Shown: one piece after another, positions 1 to 8,236 of the stretch
Position numbering within the stretch: the first letter of the stretch is position 1
Layout of the letters: each line of letters begins with the position of its first letter
Origin: Spirochaetales bacterium
GTDB taxonomy: Bacteria > Spirochaetota > Spirochaetia > DSM-27196 > Alkalispirochaetaceae
Direction of reading: 5' to 3'
Length of the DNA stretch: 64,000 nucleotides
Assembly (NCBI GenBank): GCA_028282545.1
Contig: JANQHT010000121.1
Location: 1 to 64,000 of the forward strand
The notes under the pieces: model-generated
What the model was told of the DNA's origin: nothing
Seen by the model: the letters and a program-made list of their open reading frames with translations, nothing else
Databases searched by the model: none
Position numbers and translations under genes: made by a program

Positions 1-999
1 TTTGGCGACTCCTCCGACGAGGATCCGCGCCGCATCCGTCACCGCTTGACCAGGGTCACTTCGATTTTGAACGAGACCGTTCCCGAGATGGCCGCGGCCC
101 GGGCACGGATCAAGAGTCTCCTCGGGGCGGGCGGTACCGCCTGGGATCCGCTTGAATCGGCCTGGCGCGACATTGCATGGGAGGCGCTGGAACAAACGGA
201 ACGGTTCCTTGCCGGGCACGAATCGATCGGTCGACTGGCCCGGTTTGTCACGGGACGCGCCAGGGCACCCGGGAGTCCGGCACCACCGGCGGAACCCTCC
301 CGCCGTCGTTCGCTGCAGGTCCGCTCCCCGGCACGGCCGGATCGCCTGGAACCGGCGCTGCTCGCGCTGCCCGGTACCGATACGATCGCCCTGATGCGGG
401 CCACCGGACAAAGCCGGCCGGTGGACTTCACCGACGGAGACGGGAAGAAGACCCGAGAAATGAACGACGGTTCTACCCCGATACCGGTGGAACCGGCACC
501 GGTCATCCTGTGCGTCGATACGAGCGGTTCCATGGAAGGTACACCCGCGGACGTGGCCGGCGCGCTGGCGCTCGCGCTGATGCGAGAGGCCTTGGTGTCC
601 GGCCGGGCGACCCATCTCTTTCTCTACTCCCGGTCGCTCCGGCACCTTGAAATCAGCCGGATCGAAACGAGTATCGTGCCGTTTTCCCGTATTCTTGCCG
701 GTAGCGGCGCCGGTTCGGATATCGCTCCCGCCGTTCACGCCGCGCTTGATCTCGCCGAGCGCGGACCTTCCGCCGCGGATATCGTGCTGGTCAGCGATTT
801 CCACTTCCCGACGCTCGCGCCGCGGACCATGACGCGCGTGGGTGATCTCCAGGCGAGAATGGAGCACCGGATCCACGCGTTGACCATCCATCGCATGCCG
901 ATCCAGGACCCACTCAACATCTTCGATTTCCGATGGCACTTCAACACGGGCCATTCCGGCTCCCAGGGAATAGCCGCCGAATCGTTCCGCGTGTTCTAA
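1..999 (+). CDS. von Willebrand factor A domain protein (ViaA-like), 5' end outside window
   Basis: The reading frame is open from base 1, so the start lies upstream of the window. The visible part has a charged, proline- and arginine-rich linker and then a VWA fold with the MIDAS motif DTSGSM (about 158 residues after the TTG at 46). VWA proteins of this layout bind a divalent metal and usually partner a MoxR/RavA-type AAA ATPase; any such partner would be outside the window. The last 109 codons and the stop belong to a segment that recurs at 16550. This left copy keeps the MIDAS half and is therefore the functional one. The family is clear from the motif; the exact role is unknown. Confidence 0.8.
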   Translation, partial: FGDSSDEDPRRIRHRLTRVTSILNETVPEMAAARARIKSLLGAGGTAWDPLESAWRDIAWEALEQTERFLAGHESIGRLARFVTGRARAPGSPAPPAEPSRRRSLQVRSPARPDRLEPALLALPGTDTIALMRATGQSRPVDFTDGDGKKTREMNDGSTPIPVEPAPVILCVDTSGSMEGTPADVAGALALALMREALVSGRATHLFLYSRSLRHLEISRIETSIVPFSRILAGSGAGSDIAPAVHAALDLAERGPSAADIVLVSDFHFPTLAPRTMTRVGDLQARMEHRIHALTIHRMPIQDPLNIFDFRWHFNTGHSGSQGIAAESFRVF

Positions 1000-1101
1000 A
1001 CGCAGTGCCATGCGCTGTGAGGTTTGGTGTTTCATGACATATAGTTGGGCTCTAAGGTCGAAGATCGGAGGAGAGTTTCCATGATGCAAAAACGATTGTT
1101 T
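674..1101. repeat. Left copy of 428-bp direct repeat flanking the island
   Basis: These bases match 16550-16977 with no indel and, by hand count, about 23 substitutions (roughly 95% identity). The unit holds the 3' third of the VWA gene, its downstream spacer, a Shine-Dalgarno and the first seven codons (ATG ATG CAA AAA CGA TTG TTT) of the lipoprotein gene that is intact at 16957. Homology stops abruptly at 1101, where the reverse-strand ABC permease ends. Confidence 0.93.
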
Positions 1102-1913
1102 CAGAGCGCCAGAACACCCACGACATAGGGGAGCAGCACCAACAGCCCGGGCCAAGAACGACGGCGAGTCCAGTTGTCCCACCTAAAGAGGTAGAGGGCC
1201 AGTACAAGGGCCATCATACCGCTCAGGGCCAGAATGATCACTCCGCCCCAGGGGGTGAAGTCGGCTGTGGTTCCCATGGACAGGCCGTTGAACGCGTTCA
1301 TCGCGTGAGTGGCCGGCAGCAGCATGGCCAGCTTCCGAATGCCGTCCGGTAGCATACCCAACGGCATCATCATTCCGCTCAACATCATCGACGGTACAAA
1401 AAACATTTGGGAATAGAGCACCGTCATGCGCGTGGACGGTGAGACGACGCCGATCAGCACGCCGAAGCCGGTGCATGCCAACCCGAGCGCCGAGATTACG
1501 ATGCCAAAATTCACCCAGTTAACGGGCATGCTCGCGTCGAACAGTAAGGGTGCGGTGGCGACTATTACGATGGCGGTCAGCCCCAGATGGATTGCAGTGG
1601 TAAGCGCCGGAATCACCAGTATGGGCAGCGTGGGAACTCCGTTCACCTTGTAGCTGCGAAAAACACCGGCCTCCCGAGCGGTCACCAGCGGGTACGGCAG
1701 GCCGAGCAGCGTGGCGGCCAGGACCGCAAAGGTCACCATTGACGGTATCATTACATCTTGGAAAAAAGGATTGATCCCGGGCATGATGAAGCCCATGAGC
1801 AGATAGAATCCCAGAGGGAAAAGATAGTTCATGAGCAGCAGGTTCTTGTTACGCAAACCCGCACGAAACTCGAAATTGAAATGCCGGGCAAAAGCCGACG
1901 TTGTCACTCCCAT
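1101..1913 (-). CDS. ABC-2 type transporter permease
   Basis: A 270-residue membrane protein with about six hydrophobic segments, a cytoplasmic N-terminus and the ABC-2 pattern of a long first loop followed by closely spaced helices. It would form the membrane channel of an exporter with the ATPase encoded 13 bases upstream. Its stop codon uses the last base of the flanking direct repeat (1101), so the C-terminus was set, or trimmed, by the event that joined island to chromosome; the final residues after the last helix are only a short tail. Only one permease gene is present, so a homodimer is likely. Substrate is unknown; the divergent two-component system suggests drug or antimicrobial-peptide export. 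Confidence 0.85.
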   Translation of the reverse strand: MGVTTSAFARHFNFEFRAGLRNKNLLLMNYLFPLGFYLLMGFIMPGINPFFQDVMIPSMVTFAVLAATLLGLPYPLVTAREAGVFRSYKVNGVPTLPILVIPALTTAIHLGLTAIVIVATAPLLFDASMPVNWVNFGIVISALGLACTGFGVLIGVVSPSTRMTVLYSQMFFVPSMMLSGMMMPLGMLPDGIRKLAMLLPATHAMNAFNGLSMGTTADFTPWGGVIILALSGMMALVLALYLFRWDNWTRRRSWPGLLVLLPYVVGVLAL

Positions 1914-1926
1914 CCCAATCTCCTTG

Positions 1927-2826
1927 TTATTGAGTAATTTCCAGGAATCGATCCTCGAGAGAGGGTCGTTCCACCCGTAGATCGATTAATTCATCGTCCC
2001 GGCTCTGCAAGTGATCAATCAGGGCGGGAACGGTTTGCCCAATGTCCCGGCTGAAGTAGATCACGTAGTTGTCCTTGATCATCCGTCGAACAACCGCGGG
2101 TAAGGCATGATGATCGTCCTGCAGTACGGCTGCCTTGGTTTGAACCGAGACTCGGGTCAGCCCCGCACCGGCGGCGGTGATTTCCAGGGGTGTGCCCGTG
2201 GCGGCCAAACAGCCGTTCAACAGAATCGCTACCCGGTCGGAGAGGGCTTCCGCCTCGGCCATATCGTGGGTGGCCAGCAAAACGGTGGTGCCGTCGTCAC
2301 GGAACTCCCGCAGCATTCCGTGTAGTTCCGCGCGAGATCCCACATCCAAACCCGCCGTGGGTTCGTCCAGAAAGAGAACCTGCGGCTTGTGGGCCAAAGC
2401 AAGGGCCAAGCCGAGCCGCCGCTGCTGCCCTGTGGAGAGATCGTGAAACGGCGTTTTCTGTTTGGCCGTGAGGTCAAATCGCTCCAACAAATCATCTCGC
2501 GGCGGCACCCCATGATAGGCACAGAAAAACCGCATCGCCTCCATAGGGGTCATGTTTTCGGGCATTCCCGCCGACTGGAGTTGGACGCCGATCAGGTGAC
2601 GCAGCTTCTTCCGTTCCCGCACCGGATCGAGACCCGCCACCCGCAAGAACCCCTCCGACGGCGCTCGCAATCCTTCCAGGCACTCCAACGTGCTGGTTTT
2701 GCCTGCGCCGTTCGGCCCCAACAGGCCGAATATCTCGCCCTGACGAACCGCTAGATTCATGCCGTTGACCGCGGTGATATCACCGTACACTTTGCAAAAA
2801 CCCTCCACCTCAATCATGGGTTTCAT
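1927..2826 (-). CDS. ABC transporter ATP-binding protein
   Basis: A 299-residue ATPase with Walker A GPNGAGKT (residues 37-44), signature LSTGQQRR, Walker B VLFLDEP and a switch histidine in ATHD. The C-terminal extension is typical of DrrA/CcmA-like exporter ATPases. I chose the ATG at 2826 because it follows a good Shine-Dalgarno (AGGAGAG) and begins at the conserved domain; the frame stays open 37 codons further upstream, but that sequence is low-complexity and runs into the promoter of the divergent kinase. It forms an operon with the permease downstream and powers that exporter. Confidence 0.9.
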   Translation of the reverse strand: MKPMIEVEGFCKVYGDITAVNGMNLAVRQGEIFGLLGPNGAGKTSTLECLEGLRAPSEGFLRVAGLDPVRERKKLRHLIGVQLQSAGMPENMTPMEAMRFFCAYHGVPPRDDLLERFDLTAKQKTPFHDLSTGQQRRLGLALALAHKPQVLFLDEPTAGLDVGSRAELHGMLREFRDDGTTVLLATHDMAEAEALSDRVAILLNGCLAATGTPLEITAAGAGLTRVSVQTKAAVLQDDHHALPAVVRRMIKDNYVIYFSRDIGQTVPALIDHLQSRDDELIDLRVERPSLEDRFLEITQ

Positions 2827-2981
2827 ACTCTCTCTCCTCGCGCATTCATGACGGGAGTGTGGAAGAGATTCGTTTCGGTGCCATCGGGCTTTGGGGAACG
2901 CAGATATCGGACCAAAGGACAATTCCCTTTGGTACACTATGCCGGACGGAATATCGTGGTATAACGGCGGTGGGGCACGGA

Positions 2982-4199
2982 ATGATGAAGAATCTGTTTC
3001 GACATGAACTCGAACCCATGATCGACGCCGAGACTCGACCGTTTTTCTTGATTTTGATAAGCGTTCTGGCCTTCCTCTACGGTTTTGTCCTCTACTCCAC
3101 CCCGGAACTGCGCCAACTGAACCGGCTGATTCTCTTTACACTTTTGATGGCGGTTCACGGCGTTCTGCACTGGTACGTCGCCTATCTCACTACGCGCCCG
3201 ACCCATCTCGCCCTGTACCTCACGGTCCAGATCTTGATTGTGATCGCCCTGACCTTCGTTGCCCGCCAGGAGGCGATCATCCTGGGACTTTATTTGGCTC
3301 TGGCCGGTGAAACCGTGGGCATTTTGGGGACCTGGCGGCGATCGCTGATCGCGATTGCCGGTTATCTCGGTCTGATCGTCCTCTCCTTCGCGTTTTTCTG
3401 GGGCTGGACCGCGGCGCCGCAGTGGATAGGGACTGTGCTGATCATGCTGCTCTTCGTCTTTGTTTATGTGGTGCTCTACATCCGCCAACTCCAGGCCAGG
3501 GAGAAGGCCCAGCGTCTGCTGGCCGAACTGCAGACGGCTCATAGTCAATTGACCGAGTACTCCCAGCGCGTCGAAGACCTCACCCGGGATGCGGAACGAC
3601 AGCGCATGGCTCGAGAACTCCACGACACCCTGGCCCAGGGCCTGGCTGGTCTGGTCCTGCAACTGGAGGCCATGGAAGCGCACTGGGAAAAGGGAGCCCC
3701 CGGCCGAGCTCGTCAAATCGCGGGAGAGGCGGGTGAGCGAGCCCGGACCACATTGGCCGAGGCCCGCCGAGCCATCGACGACTTGCGCCGTAGCGAGACC
3801 ATGCCCCTGGAGGCTATCACTCATGAGGTGGAGCGATTTCGCACGGCCACCGGTATACGGTGCCGCGTTACCCTGCCGCAGTCCCTCTCGCTATCGAAGA
3901 GTTGCGGCAACCATGCCGTTCGATTCGTCGCCGAAGGATTGGCCAATGCGATGCGCCATGCCCGGGCCACCGAGGTTCAGGTAGCGGCGGAAGAAGAGAA
4001 CGAGCAGATTCATCTCCGCGTCAAGGACAACGGCATCGGGTTTGACGAAGACGGTGCTGCCGCCTCCGGCGGTCACTACGGCCTGCTGGGACTCCGGGAG
4101 CGCGCCCGTCTCATCGGCGCCACCCTTACCGTGGAATCGGCTCCTGGCCAAGGAACAGTATTGACCATGACGATTCCTACCGAAGCGTGCAGCCCATGA
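2982..4199 (+). CDS. NarL/LiaS-type sensor histidine kinase
   Basis: A 405-residue kinase. Residues 20-170 hold five or six hydrophobic segments with hardly any extracellular loop, as in LiaS/DesK-like intramembrane sensors. A coiled coil (170-205) leads to a HisKA_3 box with His214 in ERQRMARELHDTLAQG, then an HATPase with an N box (GLANAMRHA), DNGIGFD and GLLGLRERA. ATG ATG at 2982 is preferred over an in-frame start at 2859, which lies in the divergent promoter region. The stop overlaps the response regulator start (ATGA). Being divergent from the ABC exporter, it probably senses a membrane-active compound and controls export, as in linearmycin- or Lia-type modules (inference). Confidence 0.88.
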   Translation: MMKNLFRHELEPMIDAETRPFFLILISVLAFLYGFVLYSTPELRQLNRLILFTLLMAVHGVLHWYVAYLTTRPTHLALYLTVQILIVIALTFVARQEAIILGLYLALAGETVGILGTWRRSLIAIAGYLGLIVLSFAFFWGWTAAPQWIGTVLIMLLFVFVYVVLYIRQLQAREKAQRLLAELQTAHSQLTEYSQRVEDLTRDAERQRMARELHDTLAQGLAGLVLQLEAMEAHWEKGAPGRARQIAGEAGERARTTLAEARRAIDDLRRSETMPLEAITHEVERFRTATGIRCRVTLPQSLSLSKSCGNHAVRFVAEGLANAMRHARATEVQVAAEEENEQIHLRVKDNGIGFDEDGAAASGGHYGLLGLRERARLIGATLTVESAPGQGTVLTMTIPTEACSP

Positions 4200-4873
4200 A
4201 TCACAAAACCGTGATTCGCATTCTCATCGCCGACGATCATCTGGTGGTGCGTCAAGGCCTGCGCATGATTCTCGACACCGAGGACGATTTCGAGGTGGTC
4301 GGCGACGCCGACGACGGATCCAAGGCTGTTACACTCGCAGAAGAACTGCGGCCCGACGTGGTGCTTATGGATCTGCGCATGCCGGGCATGGGCGGCCTGG
4401 AAGCCATCGAACACCTTCAGACACAAAGGCCCGAAATCGCCGTGGTCATTCTCACCACCTATAACGAAGATGAATTGATGATTCGCGGCCTGCAGGCCGG
4501 AGCACGGGGCTTCCTGCTGAAGGATACGAATCGCCAGTCGCTGTTCAGCACGATCCGCGCCGCCGCTCGAAGCGAAACACTGCTTCAGCCGGAGGTTTTG
4601 GCGCGAGTGCTGGCGCATACCGAAGCACCGGCCAAACCGACGACATCGTCCATGGCAGCGGGAAACTCCGATCTGACCGAGCGAGAGTATGAAGTGTTGG
4701 CAGCGGTGTCCCGAGGCGACCGCAGCAAGGAGATTGCTCATCAATTGGGCGTTACAGAGCGCACCGTTAAGGCGCATCTTACCAACATCTACGACAAGTT
4801 GGGGGTGGATTCTCGGGCCGCGGCGGTTTCGGTAGCGCTTCAGCGGGGGATTTTATCAGGCTTCGAACCCTAG
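4196..4873 (+). CDS. LuxR/NarL-family response regulator
   Basis: A 225-residue regulator with a receiver domain (acidic pair in IADDH, phospho-acceptor Asp59 in LMDLRMPG, Thr in ILTTYN, Lys in LLKDTN), a linker, and a C-terminal LuxR helix-turn-helix (LTEREYEVLAAVSRG through VTERTVKAHLTNIYDKLGV). It starts at the ATG overlapping the kinase stop, so the two are translationally coupled. The likely targets are the divergent exporter promoter and its own. Gene order fits a two-component/ABC resistance module. The IS630 remnant starts directly after it. Confidence 0.92.
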   Translation: MNHKTVIRILIADDHLVVRQGLRMILDTEDDFEVVGDADDGSKAVTLAEELRPDVVLMDLRMPGMGGLEAIEHLQTQRPEIAVVILTTYNEDELMIRGLQAGARGFLLKDTNRQSLFSTIRAAARSETLLQPEVLARVLAHTEAPAKPTTSSMAAGNSDLTEREYEVLAAVSRGDRSKEIAHQLGVTERTVKAHLTNIYDKLGVDSRAAAVSVALQRGILSGFEP

Positions 4874-4898
4874 TGTAGTGTCCGTCAATTGGCATGAA

Positions 4899-5565
4899 TT
4901 ATGCTGTCTCCGCCAATTCGGCGGCAAGAGCTCTGCGAGCTGATTCGATCTTGCGGAGAATCTTCTCTCCAGTGGCCTTCCAGACATACGGTCGGGGGGT
5001 TCGATTCCGCTCGATGATGTATGCCTCGATATCTGCAATGAGCTCCTTGATCCCGGTGAAACTCCCATGCCGGATGACCTCCTGAGTCAGCTCCGCGAAG
5101 AACCGTTCGACCAGATTCATCCAGGAGCTGCTTGTGGGCGTGAAGTGAAGGTGAAACCGGGGATGGCGTTCAAGCCAATGCATCACTTTCTCGTGCGTAT
5201 GCGTACTGTAGGTATCAAGGATGAGATGGATATCGACGTCTTCCGGCGTGTCTCGGTCAATCTGCCGCAGAAACCGTAACCACTCGACGTGAGTATGCCG
5301 TTGTTCCGTCCGCGTTATGAGCTTCCCGTCCAGATAGCTCAAGGCTGCAAACAACGTGATTGTACCGTGACGACGATAGTCATACGTTTCCGCCGCTATG
5401 TGGCCCACACCGAGCGGAAGCCCCGGTTGCAGTCGCTCCAATTGACGCAGGCGACGCTTACGTCGAGTTCGGCAGCAACATCAACCTGACGCTTCCCTTT
5501 TGCCCGTAGAAGAATGATAGCAGCGCGAAGGCTGTCTCGTTTTATCGCCGTCGACGCCTTCACGC
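4899..5565 (-). pseudogene. IS630-family transposase remnant
   Basis: The reverse-strand frame 4899-5441 encodes the C-terminal half of an IS630/DDE_3 transposase: HLILDTYSTHTHEKV, then LHFTPTSSSWMNLVERFFAEL, which carries the second and third catalytic carboxylates. Immediately upstream, in a different frame (about 5442-5565), is the N-terminal helix-turn-helix (RAAIILLRAKGKRQ and VDVAAELDVSV). The roughly 100 residues between them, with the first catalytic Asp, are missing, and the frames do not join. This is an inactive element with an internal deletion and a frameshift. I could not delimit terminal inverted repeats. Confidence 0.85.
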
Positions 5566-5700
5566 GCCGGCCCCCTACTGCAGACTTCTACCGCAAGACG
5601 ATATGGACGCAAAGCGCGATCGTTGCCGTGTTTTCGCGAAGTCTTGCCCCTGGTCGGCAGTGCGGTTGCAGTCGGAGATCACTCTTCCTACTACTTACTC
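5566..5700. other. Spacer with no recognised feature
   Basis: Sequence between the IS630 remnant and the aldehyde dehydrogenase stop. I see no gene, no terminator with a T-tract and no recognisable insertion-sequence end. Confidence 0.5.
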
Positions 5701-7071
5701 TTACTTCAGGAGACGGCGGATGATCCTGAGGTTGCGTTCCTTGTACGGGTGGTAGCGCATCGGGAGGTCGATCCACGTTGATTTCCGGACGATGCTCCGG
5801 TAGTGTGTGAAGGTGTCGAAGCTCCGTTTGCCGTGGTAGCTCCCCATCCCCGAATCACCGACGCCGCCGAACGGCAGTTCGGGATTTGCCAAATGGATGA
5901 TCGTGTCGTTGATGCAGCCGCCGCCGAAAGAACACCTTTCAAGTATCTGTTTCTCCCTGTCCCGTCGTTCGGTAAATAGATAGAGCGCGAGGGGCCGCGG
6001 ATGCGATGTGATGTAGGAGATACACTCGTTGAGGTCGTCGTAGGGGATGATCGGGAGGATCGGCCCGAAAATCTCCTCCTGCATGACCGGTGCGTCGAAT
6101 ACAACATCGGTCAGGACGGTCGGTTCAATAAAGCGTCGCTCGTCGTCCATGCCGCCACCGATCGCGATCTTTGTCTCCGCCAGGAGACCTTTGAGCCGTT
6201 CGAAGTGTTTGCTGCTGACGATCGTCGGCATCGTGGTCATGTCGCCGTCGGGGAAAAACTCGTCCAGCGCGCGTTTGAACTCGGAGATGAAGCGATCCTC
6301 CACGCTCCGGTGGACAAAGAGGTAGTCCGGCTCAACACACGTCTGCCCCGCGTTGAGCACCTTGCCAAAAGCGATGCGACGCGCAGCCACCGGGATATTC
6401 GCCGTTTCGTCGACGATGGCCGGGCTCTTCCCGCCCAGTTCCAACGTCACCGGCGTGAGGTGCTTCGACGCCGCCTCCATCACCACTTTGCCGACTGCGA
6501 CGCTACCGGTAAAAAAGATGTAATCGAATTTCTCTTCCAGTAAACGGTTGTTCTCCTGTCGACCGCCCTCCACGACCTTGAGGTACTCCGATGGAAAGGC
6601 GTCGCCGATGATTGTTGCAATGGCGCTACTCGTGGCCGAGGCGTACGCCGACGGTTTGATAACGGCGCAGTTCCCGCCCGATATCGCTCCTACAACCGGG
6701 GAAAGGCAGAGCTGGATCGGGTAGTTCCACGGGGACATGATCAACGAGACGCCGTACGGCTCCGGCGCGATGTAACTACGTGAGTGAAACTGGGCGATGG
6801 GGGTGTGTATACGCCTGTTCTTCATCCAGCGGCGGAGGTGCCGGAGGTGATAGCTTATCTCCTCCAGTACGATGCCCGTTTCTGTCATGTACGTCTCGAA
6901 AGCCGACTTGTTGAGATCGGCTTTTAACGCGTCGTTGATTAGCGCCTCGTTTTCGCACACTGCGCGGTAAAGCGTACGCAACGCACGCCGGCGGAACGAG
7001 AAGGGACGCGTTTCGCCGGTCATAAAATAGTCGCGTTGGCGAGCTACGATCGTTTGTATGTCACTGTTCAT
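5701..7071 (-). CDS. Aldehyde dehydrogenase, class 3-like
   Basis: A 456-residue NAD(P)-dependent aldehyde dehydrogenase of the ALDH3 (fatty/aromatic aldehyde) type. It shows SPWNYPIQL, the nucleotide-binding FFTGSVAVGK, the catalytic Glu in LELGGKSP, the catalytic Cys in NAGQTCVEPDY and the C-terminal ELPFGGVGDSGMG. It has the short length and lacks the oligomerisation extension of ALDH1/2. The start is at the ATG at 7071 (or the in-frame ATG at 7080), overlapping the end of the MerR gene, so it is the last gene of an operon beginning at 12101. It would oxidise an aldehyde produced by the pathway, possibly by the neighbouring alcohol dehydrogenase; the substrate is not known. Confidence 0.9.
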   Translation of the reverse strand: MNSDIQTIVARQRDYFMTGETRPFSFRRRALRTLYRAVCENEALINDALKADLNKSAFETYMTETGIVLEEISYHLRHLRRWMKNRRIHTPIAQFHSRSYIAPEPYGVSLIMSPWNYPIQLCLSPVVGAISGGNCAVIKPSAYASATSSAIATIIGDAFPSEYLKVVEGGRQENNRLLEEKFDYIFFTGSVAVGKVVMEAASKHLTPVTLELGGKSPAIVDETANIPVAARRIAFGKVLNAGQTCVEPDYLFVHRSVEDRFISEFKRALDEFFPDGDMTTMPTIVSSKHFERLKGLLAETKIAIGGGMDDERRFIEPTVLTDVVFDAPVMQEEIFGPILPIIPYDDLNECISYITSHPRPLALYLFTERRDREKQILERCSFGGGCINDTIIHLANPELPFGGVGDSGMGSYHGKRSFDTFTHYRSIVRKSTWIDLPMRYHPYKERNLRIIRRLLK

Positions 7072-8224
7072 GGTAATCACCTATTCTTTTTACCGTTTCG
7101 ATGAATCTTTCAATACCTGTATCGGGTGTGCGTTTCCGGGACCCGCGCGCCACACTTCGGAGGGCCGATTCGGAGGCGTCGGCGTAGTCAGAACCGTCCA
7201 GTAACGATGGCGCCAGTCGCATCCACGCGTAGTGCAAGAGCAGAGGCAGAATCGTCGCCTCGTTCCACACTTCTCGTTCAACCCGGAGATCACAAAAATA
7301 GGTGTGCCCCTGGCTACAGACGGCAATACTCGTTACCAGTTTTCCACGCATGCTGTTGATGACGGAGTGGTAGTAACGGAGTGCGATCTCCCCATTTTCT
7401 TCCGGTTCCGTGGCAATTGCGCGGCGGCATCGTTCCGCGTCATCTGCCGCTCCGGTCTCGTTCAGAAAGTCGGCGATGCGTTCGAGCGCGGCACCAAGGT
7501 CCCGTGAAAACCGCGTGAGATCCTCCAGTCGCTCGGACCCGTAGACGCGATTCAATTCCTGACGCTTCATTTTGATAAACGAATCCAGCGTGTCGTCGGA
7601 AACGGTGATCATCCGTACCGCCTCTTCCGTCGAGGGCATCCGAACCATCATCGCGCTTGAGATAAAGGCGTCAACATCGGATTGAACGGCGGATTGCAGC
7701 GAATCGAGGTATATGCGGAAGGCCGATACCGTTTCCTCGAACGGAATTCCCACATCGATCCGTCGTCGAATCAACAGAAGCACCTGAATGTCGGTATCCG
7801 AAAAGGTGCACCGTTTGCCGTCCGTTTCCGGCCGTATAAGTGCCGAGTCTACAACACGCTCCACCTGATCGCGGGAGAGGCGTGTCATTTTGACTGCTTC
7901 GGAGAAGGAGTATCGCTTTCCACTGGACCGGTAATCGGCCTTGTGGATTACGTCCAGCAACGCGATCTCTGCGTCGTCGGCGTCCGAATCGGTGAGCATC
8001 CGTTTGATAACCGATAGCGGATAGTAGTGGTTTCGCTGAAGCGACTTGATCAACTGGACCCGTGCGACGCAATCGGGGTGGTAGTACGCCATGTTGTGAC
8101 TCGTCTTGCTTACCGGTTGAACCAGGCCCTCTTTGACGTAGTATTTTAACGTCGAGACCCTGGTCCCGGTAGCTTTCGCGAGTTCGCTGATCTTCAGCAA
8201 TCCGTTTTCTCTGCCACGCTCCAT
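7061..8224 (-). CDS. Tandem MerR-type transcriptional regulator
   Basis: A 387-residue protein with two MerR-like helix-turn-helix units: residues 9-80 (KISELAKATGTRVSTLKYYVKEGLV, then a wing and PLSVIKRML) and about 105-175 (YSFSEAVKMTRLSRDQVERVVD through FSDTDIQVLLLIRRR). A long C-terminal region of no recognised family (175-387) probably binds the effector. Ordinary MerR proteins have one winged helix and 120-270 residues, so the double layout is unusual. It is encoded inside the operon, between the alcohol and aldehyde dehydrogenases, and is probably its own operon regulator; the palindrome at 12138 is a candidate site. Confidence 0.8.
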   Translation of the reverse strand: MERGRENGLLKISELAKATGTRVSTLKYYVKEGLVQPVSKTSHNMAYYHPDCVARVQLIKSLQRNHYYPLSVIKRMLTDSDADDAEIALLDVIHKADYRSSGKRYSFSEAVKMTRLSRDQVERVVDSALIRPETDGKRCTFSDTDIQVLLLIRRRIDVGIPFEETVSAFRIYLDSLQSAVQSDVDAFISSAMMVRMPSTEEAVRMITVSDDTLDSFIKMKRQELNRVYGSERLEDLTRFSRDLGAALERIADFLNETGAADDAERCRRAIATEPEENGEIALRYYHSVINSMRGKLVTSIAVCSQGHTYFCDLRVEREVWNEATILPLLLHYAWMRLAPSLLDGSDYADASESALRSVARGSRKRTPDTGIERFIETVKRIGDYHEQ

Positions 8225-8236
8225 CGTCCGTCGATG

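Noticed and set aside
2827-2981. Longer starts for the ABC ATPase and the histidine kinase
   Set aside because: The two extensions would overlap each other in the divergent promoter region, have atypical composition and lie outside the conserved domains.
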